Below, piece by piece: positions 21,701 to 30,030 of a DNA stretch of 64,000 nt (position 1 is its first letter; each line of letters begins with the position of its first letter). The stretch is from Lepraria neglecta (lineage: Eukaryota > Ascomycota > Lecanoromycetes > Lecanorales > Stereocaulaceae), in assembly GCA_033220425.1 (NCBI GenBank), contig CM065648.1, forward strand, positions 3,658,001 to 3,722,000, read 5' to 3'. The translations under genes were made by a program, and so were the position numbers. A model generated the notes under the pieces. It had not been told where the DNA came from. It did not search any database and saw only the letters and a list, made by a program, of their open reading frames with translations.

Positions 21701-23523
21701 GTATTGCAGCTATCCAACTTGCAAAACACATAGGCGCAGAGGTATCCGCTTTATAAAGATCCCGAGTATAAACATCAGCTAATCTATGACAGATCTTCGC
21801 GACTGTCGGCAACGAGCCTAAAAGGACTTTCCTGGTCAACACGTATGGTCTGAACCAGGACCACATCTTCAGCTCGCGCGATCCATCTTTCCTACCAGCA
21901 GTTCTCTCGAAGACGTCAGGTCAAGGTGTTGATGTCGTCTTGAATTCTTTGACAGGGGATTTGCTCCACAAAAGCTTCGAAGCATGTGCCAACTTTGGTC
22001 GCTTTTTGGAGATCGGTAAGCGTGACATTATCGACCATGGTAGCCTTGACATGGCCATGTTTGGCCGTAGTGTGTCCTTCATAGCATTTGACTTGAGTAA
22101 CCTATACCTCTCGAACAAGTCTAGCCACCACAAGCTGTGGCACAAGCTGCTTGTTGAGAGCATGGAGCTCAACCGAACAGGGATTGTTAAAGCCTGCTCA
22201 CCTCTCGAAGTCTTCAAAGCATCCGACATCATTCAAGCCTTTAGGCATTTCTCGCTCGGCACACGCATGGGGAAAGTTGCAGTGTCCCTTGAAGACGGTA
22301 AGAGTCGGCTCAAGGTGATACCGAATAAGTATGGGACCACACTCAGCTCGAACAAGAGCTATCTCATGGTAGGCTGCCTAGGCGGCCTCGGCCGTAGTCT
22401 GGCGAAATGGATGATGGCTCGGGGAGCACGCAACTTTGTGTTCCTTAGCCGATCTGGCTTGGACGTGCCGGAAGCCAAGGTCTTCGTTGATGATCTGCGG
22501 GAGCATGGAGCAGTCGCAGAGGTTGTACGTGGTGATGTCGGAAACTACGAAGACGTCGAGCATGCCGTTCAAGCTGCCAAACTGCCTATCGGCGGCGTGA
22601 TCCAAGCTGCTATGGGTCTCAGTGAAGCGCTATGGAGTGCGATGTCAACCGAAAGCTGGCATAACAGCATCCGTCCCAAAGTGCAAGGCACGTGGAATTT
22701 GCACAGTGCTTTACGAGACAGAGGGAGAGACGCACAGCTCGACTTCTTCGTCATGACCTCGTCTATCTCTGGTACAGTCGGTACCGCTACGGAAAGCAAC
22801 TATTGCTCAGGCAATGCTTTCCTCGACTCGTTCGCCCGTTTCCGCAACAGTCTCGGTCTGCCTGCTATATCCGTGGGGTTGGGTATGATCTCAGAAGTCG
22901 GTTATCTACACGAGCATCCGGCCATTGAAGCACTTATGAAGCGCAAAGGCATCCACGCCATTGATGAAGATGAGCTGCTGCAAATCATGGATCTGGCACT
23001 CACGAACCAGCACCCTACGACATGGAAGCTGCACTATGACAACCTGGTCAGCAGTCACCTACTCACTGGCGTCGAATTCATCGGACTCAAGGCACAGCGC
23101 GAACAAGGCTTCGAAGGCGACAATCACGTCCTAGCGGATCCGCGCGCAGCCCTCTTCGCAGCAGCGTTTGCACGTAGCACTAATGCTGCGAACGGTGTAG
23201 GCATGGCTACTAGCCACGGCTTGCCAGAGGAGGTAGCCAAAGCATTGCAACACGGTGGCGATACGTCCGTGCTGGATGCCATTCGTAGTATCGTGGCGAA
23301 CAAGATATCAAATCTGATCCTGCTGCCAGTGGAGAAGCTAAAGGTGGAGCAGAACTTGAGCGAGTTCGGGCTGGATTCGATGCTTGCAGCAGAATTTAGG
23401 ACTTTCGTCTTCCATGCGCTCGAGGTGGATGTGCCGTTTATTACTTTGTTGGCGAAGGACACGAGCGTTAATAGTTTGGCGCAGCTTATTGCTGATGGGC
23501 TTGAGGAGAGGGTTTGCGAATGA
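15736..23523 (+). CDS. Highly reducing type I polyketide synthase (KS-AT-DH-vestigial MT-ER-KR-ACP)
   Basis: Nine exons are inferred: 15736-15817, 15869-16649, 16733-16844, 16938-20195, 20262-21218, 21278-21484, 21540-21617, 21667-21741 and 21793-23523, giving 2426 residues in frame. KS: IVGMGCRLPG, active Cys about 192 in DTACSSS, His in EAHGTGT and in GHSEG. AT: TGQGAQWAGMG near 556, Ser about 651 in GHSSG. DH: His about 989 in DHRLGPSIIFP and Asp about 1176 in SIDSMLQ, both catalytic residues present. A shortened methyltransferase-like region near 1300-1420 has ILELGGQPE instead of the SAM loop. ER: about 1720-2020 with SATGGVGIAAIQLAK. KR: CLGGLGRS near 2040, Tyr about 2187 in NYCSGNAF. 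ACP: Ser about 2379 in GLDSM. No thioesterase, condensation or reductase domain follows, so release needs a partner enzyme. The start ATG at 15736 places IAIVGMG at the usual distance. The donor at 21618 (GTTCGC) is the weakest splice call. Confidence 0.92.
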
Positions 23524-23998
23524 ATGTTGCTTCTGTCAGGGTGATATCCACAAATGCCCTAGAGGGAGGCCCGAAATAATCGTCTGATCCCTAGATAAGC
23601 CCCCTAACTTAGACAGCCCCGGGAGGTCCTCGCGGCAAATCTTGTAGCTTAGACGACTACTCCCCAGGGGAGTTTCTAGGGCACGGCCAAGGAATACCCA
23701 GCTAGCTGATTAAGTACCTACAACTTTCTCTTTTCCTACCTCAACCTCGACTTTACAATCAGTTGAAAAGTTCGGAGGGATGTACAGGATCGTAGAAAGG
23801 TTCAATCCACCCGATATGTTCTCCAAGAAATCCGGGCGTCTTCAGAGGGCTGTTCAAGACTATCAGGCGTTTGAGTTGGGCCATACCCACTCAATTAACA
23901 GCGCTACCTCATGCTGCACCTGATCACAAGAAGTGACTTGGGACACTTACCTTTGACAGAACGTACTTGAGAGACTACATACCTGGATGACAGCAAAT
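23524..23998. other. Intergenic between PKS and Rtg2-like gene
   Basis: 475 bases with no gene. Holds the PKS 3' flank and the promoter of the Rtg2-like gene, including an inverted repeat with AGGGG/CCCCT cores. Confidence 0.5.
23659..23673. promoter_or_regulatory. Inverted repeat ACTCCCC-A-GGGGAGT (possible paired stress-response-like element)
   Basis: Perfect 7-base arms around one A. The right arm reads AGGGG on the plus strand, the core of the yeast stress response element, but the left arm reads CCCCA rather than CCCCT. It sits about 330 bases upstream of the Rtg2-like start. Function is speculative. Confidence 0.25.
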
Positions 23999-25764
23999 AT
24001 GGGCTCCAATACAGCCGCGCCGCATTATCAAGCTCTGGTCGATATCGGCAGGTAGGTACCGGCTTCTAGAGACTTCATGGCCATACGAGTTTCCTCCTCT
24101 TGCGTCTTTCTGCTATCGCCGCCATTGCTGACGATCCTTCTAGCAATGGCGTTCGCTTCTCGATATCAGACTTGTCCCCTCCAAACTCCAGGTCTATGCC
24201 AACAATCTACCAAGACCGTTCTGGTATCTCGTTATACGATGCCCAAAATTCAAGTGAGGCGAAGGCACCAATACCAACTGCCATCATCGAAGATCTCTTG
24301 GCAGCCCTCCTACGATTCAAGAGAACATGTCAAGACTTCGGCGTCCCTGACAGCAATATCAGAGTAGTGGCTACCGAGGCTACGAGGAACGCAATCAACA
24401 GAGATGATCTGCTGAACCAAATCGGACAGAGAACAGGATGGAAAGTCCAGCTACTGGCCAAAGAAGAGGAAGGAAGACTAGGAGCCATGGGTATAGCTAG
24501 CAGCATCGACCACATCGAAGGGATATGCATGGATATGGGCGGTGGCAGCGTCCAGCTGACATGGGTCATTAAGAAGCCAAATGGGGAAGTCAACATGGGT
24601 CCCTCCGTCAGCTTCCCCTACGGCGCTGCAGCATTGATATCAGAATTGTCAAAGCTCGGGTCACAAGAACACGACGATCTGCAGGGTAGTATAGCTATTA
24701 AGTTGAAAACCGCCCTAGAGAAAGACCTTCAGATCCCCTCGAGCCTCTTGGAAGCAGCTAAACGTAGCGATGGCTTCGACATCTATCTGAGTGGTGGTGG
24801 TTTCCGCGGTTGGGGCTTCCTCCTCATGTCTCATGAGAAAAACCAGCCCTATCCCATCCCAATCATCAACGGATACAGCGTCTCCAGCTCCACTTTCTTC
24901 TCCGACCTTTCAGAACCTCCTATTGATATAGCAAGCCACCGCATCTCCTCTCGGCGCGAATCCCAAATTCCAGCAGTCCAGCTTCTGATTAGAGCACTCT
25001 CACAGTCTCAAATGGACGTCTCAAGTGTTACATTCGCTCAAGGCGGCGTGCGTGAAGGACTACTCTACGATGGGTTATCGTCATCGATCCGCGCTCAAAG
25101 TTCTCTCGTAGCAGCTACACTCCCTTATGCGCCGCCGTCAGCAGCTGCTCTGATCAGTCTGCTGCGTGATGCTACACCTGATTGTATAGATCACGAGCTA
25201 CTCACTTCGACCGTCAATCTGCTCTACGTCCACGGTCCAGTGCCCAAAGACATTCGAGTATCTGCTGCTCTGCGAAGCACGACTACGGGCATCCTTGCCA
25301 GTGCGAATGGGCTAAGTCACCGCGACCGGGCATTATTAGCGCTTGTATTGTGCGAGAGATGGGGTGTGGGCGTCCCTAATGCCGATATCGAGTTTCTTTT
25401 CAACATTACTAGAATATGTGGACCTTCTATGAGCTGGTGGGCTAAATACATCGGACGTGTCGCCCAAGGTATTGCCAATCTTTACCCAGCTGGTGTGATA
25501 CGAGACGAGGACAAGAAAGTTGCTCTTGAAGCTATGTTCCCACCAGCTAAGCGGCTCGGATGGGACAAGGGGTCAGAAGCGCTTGGTTCCCAAACAGAAA
25601 GTTGCCAAGTAAAGATGACCATACTCTCAAGTGAGGTCGAGGTTGCAGGACTCGTCAACGAGTGGGCAAAAGATCTCACGAAGCTCGGAAAGAAGAAGCA
25701 CTGGAATAGAGACCTTTCGGGACTACCAGTATCTGCAGAGGTCACCCGTGGGAAGATTACTTGA
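23999..25764 (+). CDS. Rtg2-like protein (Ppx/GppA phosphatase family)
   Basis: Two exons, 23999-24051 and 24144-25764, give 557 residues. The intron splits the conserved DIGS-NGVRFSISDL motif, the first phosphate-binding loop of the ASKHA fold, and removing it restores the motif. Further features are VATEATRNA, the second loop DMGGGSVQLTW near 150 and a C-terminal HD-like helical domain with HRDRALLALVLCERWG. In yeast Rtg2 relays mitochondrial dysfunction to the nucleus; the family also includes exopolyphosphatases and pppGpp phosphatases. Length is close to that of yeast Rtg2 (588). The call 'retrograde regulation protein 2-like' is by family; enzymatic activity cannot be decided from sequence. 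It is the first ordinary gene right of the PKS and likely marks the edge of the biosynthetic locus. Confidence 0.85.
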
Positions 25765-26165
25765 AGGAGAAGAAGAAGTGACAGATTCTATGACCTAACG
25801 ATAAAGATACCTATTTACCTGTCTCGCGAATGACAAAAGAAACCGATATTATGCCATAATTTCGGCACGTGCGAAACTCCCCTTCAATGTTGACATCCAG
25901 CTTTCCAGCTCCTTGTTGTTCATAAATAGCATATATCCGACTCAGTCTGTCAGCAAAATGCCTAGGAAATTTAATTAGCCAGGTTTTCATCCCCAAAATA
26001 CTGGGTCACACCTGCGGTCTGCCTGAGCGACTCTTATCCCCCTCCATCTTTGCGTCTCCGTCCTAGCGCCAAAACTCTATCCTCCAATATGTTGAAACCC
26101 TCTTCCTCACTCATTTCAAGAATTATCGTACGAAAGTAGGAAGTTTTACGCCCAGATAAGGATCT
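25765..26165. other. Intergenic, convergent 3' flanks
   Basis: About 400 bases between the Rtg2-like gene and the first of the Met-Cys paralogues. A short minus-strand frame at 25811-25996 has no recognisable feature. Confidence 0.5.
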
Positions 26166-27128
26166 TCAATCTTTTCGTTCCTCTTTCTCCTCGTCCTGCT
26201 CGCCCTGGTTGTCCAAATCCGGTGAAGACGCTCTCAACTCCCCCACCGAAGAAGGCGGCGACCCGTTATAGATATACTCAGCTTCCAGGCGGACGCCGCC
26301 AACCCTTGTCATGAAATCCACGCCTGGTGGCAACGTCGGTATATCATCGTCGGAAGAATCATCTCCAGAGATTGTGTAGGTATCGTCAGAATATCCTTCG
26401 TCGGAAGAACCGGGTTCTTGAGACGAGCTGGCTTCAGACGAATCGTCATAAAAATGGGTGGATCCAGAAACATCATCGGAATCGGGATCATGTCCCGAAT
26501 AAATTTCGTGAGAGCTGTCGTGGCCCGAAGTGCTTGGCTGTAGTGTCATTGGTGGAGTTGCGTAGGGGTTGGAGAGCTGAGTCTCAGACCCAGATAGCGA
26601 GGTTCCGCCGTCGTCATCTTGGCCATTATTAGCGCTAACTGGCGTAGCCCCTCGATTAAGCTCTTCGTACAGCCCATCCATATTATACTCCTCACGCATC
26701 CTTCGCCTCAACGCTTCTGCAGCGCGAGCTGCCTGTGCCAGGCCAGCGTTTGCACGTTGAAGGTCCTGCTGTTCGTCATCATTGACAATATCACGGCCAA
26801 GCGCTGCAGCGCCTTGTCCGGGCTCTCCGTGCGGCCTGAACGTATTGAAATCTCCGTACAGCCTTCGGTTCAAAGCCTCTGCGGCACGGGCTGCCTGTGC
26901 CAGGCCAGCGGCTGCACGTTCTTGGTCAAATCGTTGGCGTTGAGTCTCTTCTTGTTGGCGTGAAGTTTGTTCTACGCAGTTGCGACATTTTTGAGCTGGG
27001 AAGTGTTGGAAGTATTCGACAGGGCACAGACATGGTCGTTGTCTTTTTGCTTCCTTGCAGGGGATGTGATGGGTTTCGTCGTGTCCACAGCCTCTGCTTC
27101 GGCGGAGGACGGTGAGAGTTTGGCACAT
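26166..27128 (-). CDS. Hypothetical protein, Met-Cys Cys-rich N-terminus, paralogue A
   Basis: 320 residues, one exon, ATG at 27126-27128. Family function not recognised. The first 60 residues carry regularly placed Cys and His: MC, CGHDETHHIPC, PCLC and, at about 49-52, KCRNC. This pattern could bind zinc. A helical middle follows with an internal duplication: AGLAQAARAAEALNRRL near 75 and AGLAQAARAAEALRRRM near 128. The C-terminal half is Ser/Asp/Glu-rich and disordered (repeated SSDEGYSDD, DDSSDDD-like blocks) with no membrane segment or signal peptide. Two related genes follow upstream on the same strand (27892-28638, 29123-29692), forming a tandem trio. Start and frame are clear; the biological role is unknown. 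Confidence 0.65.
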   Translation of the reverse strand: MCQTLTVLRRSRGCGHDETHHIPCKEAKRQRPCLCPVEYFQHFPAQKCRNCVEQTSRQQEETQRQRFDQERAAAGLAQAARAAEALNRRLYGDFNTFRPHGEPGQGAAALGRDIVNDDEQQDLQRANAGLAQAARAAEALRRRMREEYNMDGLYEELNRGATPVSANNGQDDDGGTSLSGSETQLSNPYATPPMTLQPSTSGHDSSHEIYSGHDPDSDDVSGSTHFYDDSSEASSSQEPGSSDEGYSDDTYTISGDDSSDDDIPTLPPGVDFMTRVGGVRLEAEYIYNGSPPSSVGELRASSPDLDNQGEQDEEKEERKD

Positions 27129-27891
27129 CTTGGGTTCTGCTTTGATGTTGATGATGATAGGTGCTGTAGACTTGGGGATCTGTTTGGGGTAGGCCTATGG
27201 TGCTTAAACTGATGATTGTTGTATTGTCGGAGTAATAGAAGAAAGCGGGCGCTTTAGGCATGGGAGGAGTAGGATGTGAGGAGGATAGGGGAAAAGTTCA
27301 GTGGTGTGGGAGGAGTCCAACATATATGGAATATTTCACATGCGAGATAAGAGCCATGCGCAAATTACTGGGCAAATTAATCAGAATAATTCAAAGCTTG
27401 GTATTATTGCTCTGTAAAATTGCAGAGAAAGGGCATGTGAAACGCAGGTCGATGTGAAAAGTTTTGCACAGAAATTATTTTTAAAGACTGGATGACTGGA
27501 AATGGGGAATCTGAGACCTGCAGATTTCGAAGGTAGCGTTGCCCTTTGGAGGAAAATCTCGGAGCAGAAGAAAGGGCAGATGAGACTGCCTGGGAGCAGA
27601 ATTCGTGCTTGAAGACATGTCTCAAGAGCAGAAGAAAAGGCATACAAACCTCTTTGAGAGCGGAGTTTAAACCGAAATGCATGTCTCAAGAACAGAGGAA
27701 AAGGAACACAACCCTGTTTGAGAGTAGGGCTCAGGCCAAAACTTGTGTCTCGGGAGCAGAGAATAGACTGATTGGGAGGCTAGAGTTTAGAAAGTACACT
27801 CATGGGTGTTAGAGTATCTGTACCAAAGGCCTTGTTCGTTTAACACATTGAAATCTATAATTGAGGGAGTTTAGCTAGCAAGTCTTGTCAT
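27129..27891. other. Intergenic between paralogues A and B, with a degenerate 64-bp tandem repeat
   Basis: 763 bases without a convincing gene. The right half is occupied by about four degenerate copies of a 64-base unit (27557-27800). Small open frames on either strand (27381-27689, 27546-27812) are products of this repeat. Confidence 0.55.
27557..27800. repeat. Degenerate tandem repeat, period about 64 bp, four copies
   Basis: Copies begin TCTCGGAGCAGAAG at 27557, TCTCAAGAGCAGAAG at 27620, TCTCAAGAACAGAGG at 27684 and TCTCGGGAGCAGAG at 27748, giving spacings of 63, 64 and 64. Each copy continues with an A/G-rich run and TTTGAGAG-like middle. A further partial copy (ACATGTCTCATGAGCAG) lies at 30935-30951 in an intron of the MFS gene. 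Confidence 0.75.
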
Positions 27892-28638
27892 TCAAGCTCT
27901 GATATATCCCGGACCCCTTGCGGGTCGAGTAAAATAGTATGCGAATGCAAATTCATCGCCCGAAGCCTGCAGAGCGCCCGACATCATATACTGTATTTGG
28001 TCTTTCAAGTCTTCCTTATCTCCATGTTCGCCAAAGCTCTCAATCCTTTCATAAACACAATCTCCATACCTCGAAAACCATGTATCATCGAGCTCCACTT
28101 CGGGGCTCCTGCGCTTGAAATCTGTGTCCTCATCTATTTCGGGAGATGACGCCCTCGACCATTCAGAAGAAGAAGGTGAAGAACCATCATACCCATAAGC
28201 ATCATTGAGATCGAACCCACATCTCAACTTCGGATACTCGTTCTCCGGATGAGGTTGCAGATCCTCTTCATTGGGAAAATCTGAGATGCTTGACCCTGGC
28301 GTTGTTGGTGGATTTAAAAGTGTAGAGCTCTCAGCTTGAGCCCAGCCTGGTGGATCGGTGTCATCACTATGGTCGTCGTCGTCCGTGTCAGCCAGTGTAG
28401 ATCCCTGTGTAACTCCAGGAAGCTGGTAGTAAAAATTCTCCTCGATAAAAGCTGGCTTGACAGCCGGGAGACCACGAGCCTCATATTCGAATTCATAATA
28501 TTCTTGCTTTAATTGCAAATTATGGCCGGGCAGAGGGCCAGGCTGCTGACATGCGCGGGCATTTTGTACGTCGTTACACAGGAATGGGTCCTCGGCTGCG
28601 CATCCACAATCGTAGACGAAAGTCACGTTGAAGCACAC
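27892..28638 (-). CDS. Hypothetical protein, Met-Cys family, paralogue B (start uncertain)
   Basis: A frame of 248 codons with the same kind of Cys-rich start as its neighbours: CFNVTFVYDCGC, then FLCNDVQNARAC. A disordered Asp/Glu/Ser/Pro-rich remainder follows. The position equivalent to the initiator Met of paralogues A and C is GTG (28636-28638), not ATG. Either the start codon is split by an intron (the bases before it read AAAG then TG), or a short upstream exon exists, or the start has been lost and the gene is decaying. No membrane span or signal peptide is seen. It lies between paralogues A and C on the same strand, consistent with tandem duplication. Function unknown. Confidence 0.5.
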   Translation of the reverse strand: MCFNVTFVYDCGCAAEDPFLCNDVQNARACQQPGPLPGHNLQLKQEYYEFEYEARGLPAVKPAFIEENFYYQLPGVTQGSTLADTDDDDHSDDTDPPGWAQAESSTLLNPPTTPGSSISDFPNEEDLQPHPENEYPKLRCGFDLNDAYGYDGSSPSSSEWSRASSPEIDEDTDFKRRSPEVELDDTWFSRYGDCVYERIESFGEHGDKEDLKDQIQYMMSGALQASGDEFAFAYYFTRPARGPGYIRA

Positions 28639-29122
28639 TTTCAGTCTTTGGTTCGATCTGGGATCCTATGCGTGTAGCAGAATTTTGTAAGAGCTGTGGA
28701 TTGGGGAACTTTTGGAGGGTTTGTTGGTCTGGTCTGAGGGTGATGTGGAGTAGATTCCTAACCCAGAGGTGAGGTCTTGAGGCGGGAGAGTCAGAAGTGC
28801 GAAGAATTAAATCCGAAAGAAATTAGCTTGAGGTACAAGGCAGTGCTCAAAACGATGTTGTACGAACGTGGTACAAAAAGAGTCAGAGTGTCACTGAGAA
28901 GAAAAGGGTATATATGCTAGCTAGAAGATTAATTATAATAAATGAGCATACGGACGTCGAATAATTATGCCATAAAAAAATGCTCTCACAAAATTCACAG
29001 AAATGATTAGTACTCGGCATTCTCGAGAGCTGCCTGCAAATCGCCAGACATTATGCTTTGATTAGTCCTCATCATTGTCTCTACAGGCCCATAAACCCTT
29101 AACGTCCCCTTAAACAGAAGGC
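28639..29122. other. Intergenic between paralogues B and C
   Basis: About 480 bases, AT-rich toward 28890-28990. Any upstream exon of paralogue B would lie here. No other gene was seen. Confidence 0.45.
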
Positions 29123-29692
29123 TCAAGCTTGAAGATCGACTTCCCATCCAGCTTCACAGCAACATGTGCTTAACAGCGTGCTGATTACCCAGTACAGGAG
29201 GCGATGTCCGTTCAATTGTAAATTGGATGCTTCGAGCGTCCGCTGGTGGGTCGCTAGTGTCATTCTCTTGGATTTCCTCCTTCTTTCCCTTCCTCCCTTC
29301 CTCTCCATTCTGCTTTGTCTCCTCCTCTTTTCATGCATAATCCATCTCACCTTCCTCCTTTTCTTCGCTTTCATCTTCCATGTCTTCTTCTGTTCCCTGT
29401 CCTCGTTATGTACTATGCTCTCTTCATGGGTGAGTGCCGAAGACTGCTCCTCACCTAACCCAACAGAAGCCAGCTCTTCACTGATCTCGCTGCCCGCAAG
29501 AGCATCCCGCCAGCTTTCGGCTTTGTCTTCGGCGTCCTGTCTGCATTGGACACATTTGCCTTCAGAGAAATCTTCGAGTCTGCTCTCATGGCAGCGAGAT
29601 GAGATTGCTTGTTGCTCGAGTACCGTGTCACAAGGGATCTTGATCTCGGTTTCGTGTCCGCAGAGAAACAGATCGTGAAGAATGATACACAT
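29123..29692 (-). CDS. Hypothetical protein, Met-Cys family, paralogue C
   Basis: 189 residues from the ATG at 29690-29692. The N-terminus is the clearest version of the family pattern: MCIILHDLFLCGHETEIKIP, then a Cys, a further Cys near 34 and KCVQC near 50. 'CGHxTxIKIPC ... KCxxC' matches 'CGHDETHHIPC ... KCRNC' of paralogue A. The remainder is charged (Glu-rich, then Lys/Arg-rich around 110-145), with a less convincing hydrophobic C-terminus that may reflect an unrecognised intron. A 170-codon frame lies antisense but has only pyrimidine-rich low-complexity content. Function unknown. Confidence 0.55.
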   Translation of the reverse strand: MCIILHDLFLCGHETEIKIPCDTVLEQQAISSRCHESRLEDFSEGKCVQCRQDAEDKAESWRDALAGSEISEELASVGLGEEQSSALTHEESIVHNEDREQKKTWKMKAKKRRKVRWIMHEKRRRQSRMERKGGRERRRKSKRMTLATHQRTLEASNLQLNGHRLLYWVISTLLSTCCCEAGWEVDLQA

Positions 29693-30030
29693 GGTGGGGA
29701 TTCGATCTGGTATTGATGTTGGTATGGTAGTGTGTTTGCAGTTGTTGTAGCGTTGAGAGTCTTCCCAAGGTGTGGCTTCTGCGTGACTAGTAAAGGCTAA
29801 TACACAAGAGAAGATGAAAGGAAGATCAAATCGTCAGAGAGGATGCAGGCGTGCGAAGAGCTGAATGTGTAAGATGCAGTTTTTCGATCGTGAGGGAACC
29901 AAGGAAGAAGAGCATGGCTTGTAGGCGCGGAAGTAAGAGTCAGAGTATCAGAAGTGGAGGACAAATCGCCAATACTGGGAACACGAGATATAAATAGATG
30001 GTAAAATATGTGTGACATAGAAAAAGGCCA
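29693..30030. other. Intergenic between paralogue C and MFS gene
   Basis: 338 bases; promoter of paralogue C and 3' flank of the MFS permease. Nothing else seen. Confidence 0.5.

Noticed and set aside
29166-29678. 170-codon plus-strand frame opposite paralogue C
   Set aside because: Pyrimidine-rich low-complexity product; the minus-strand frame carries the family Cys pattern.
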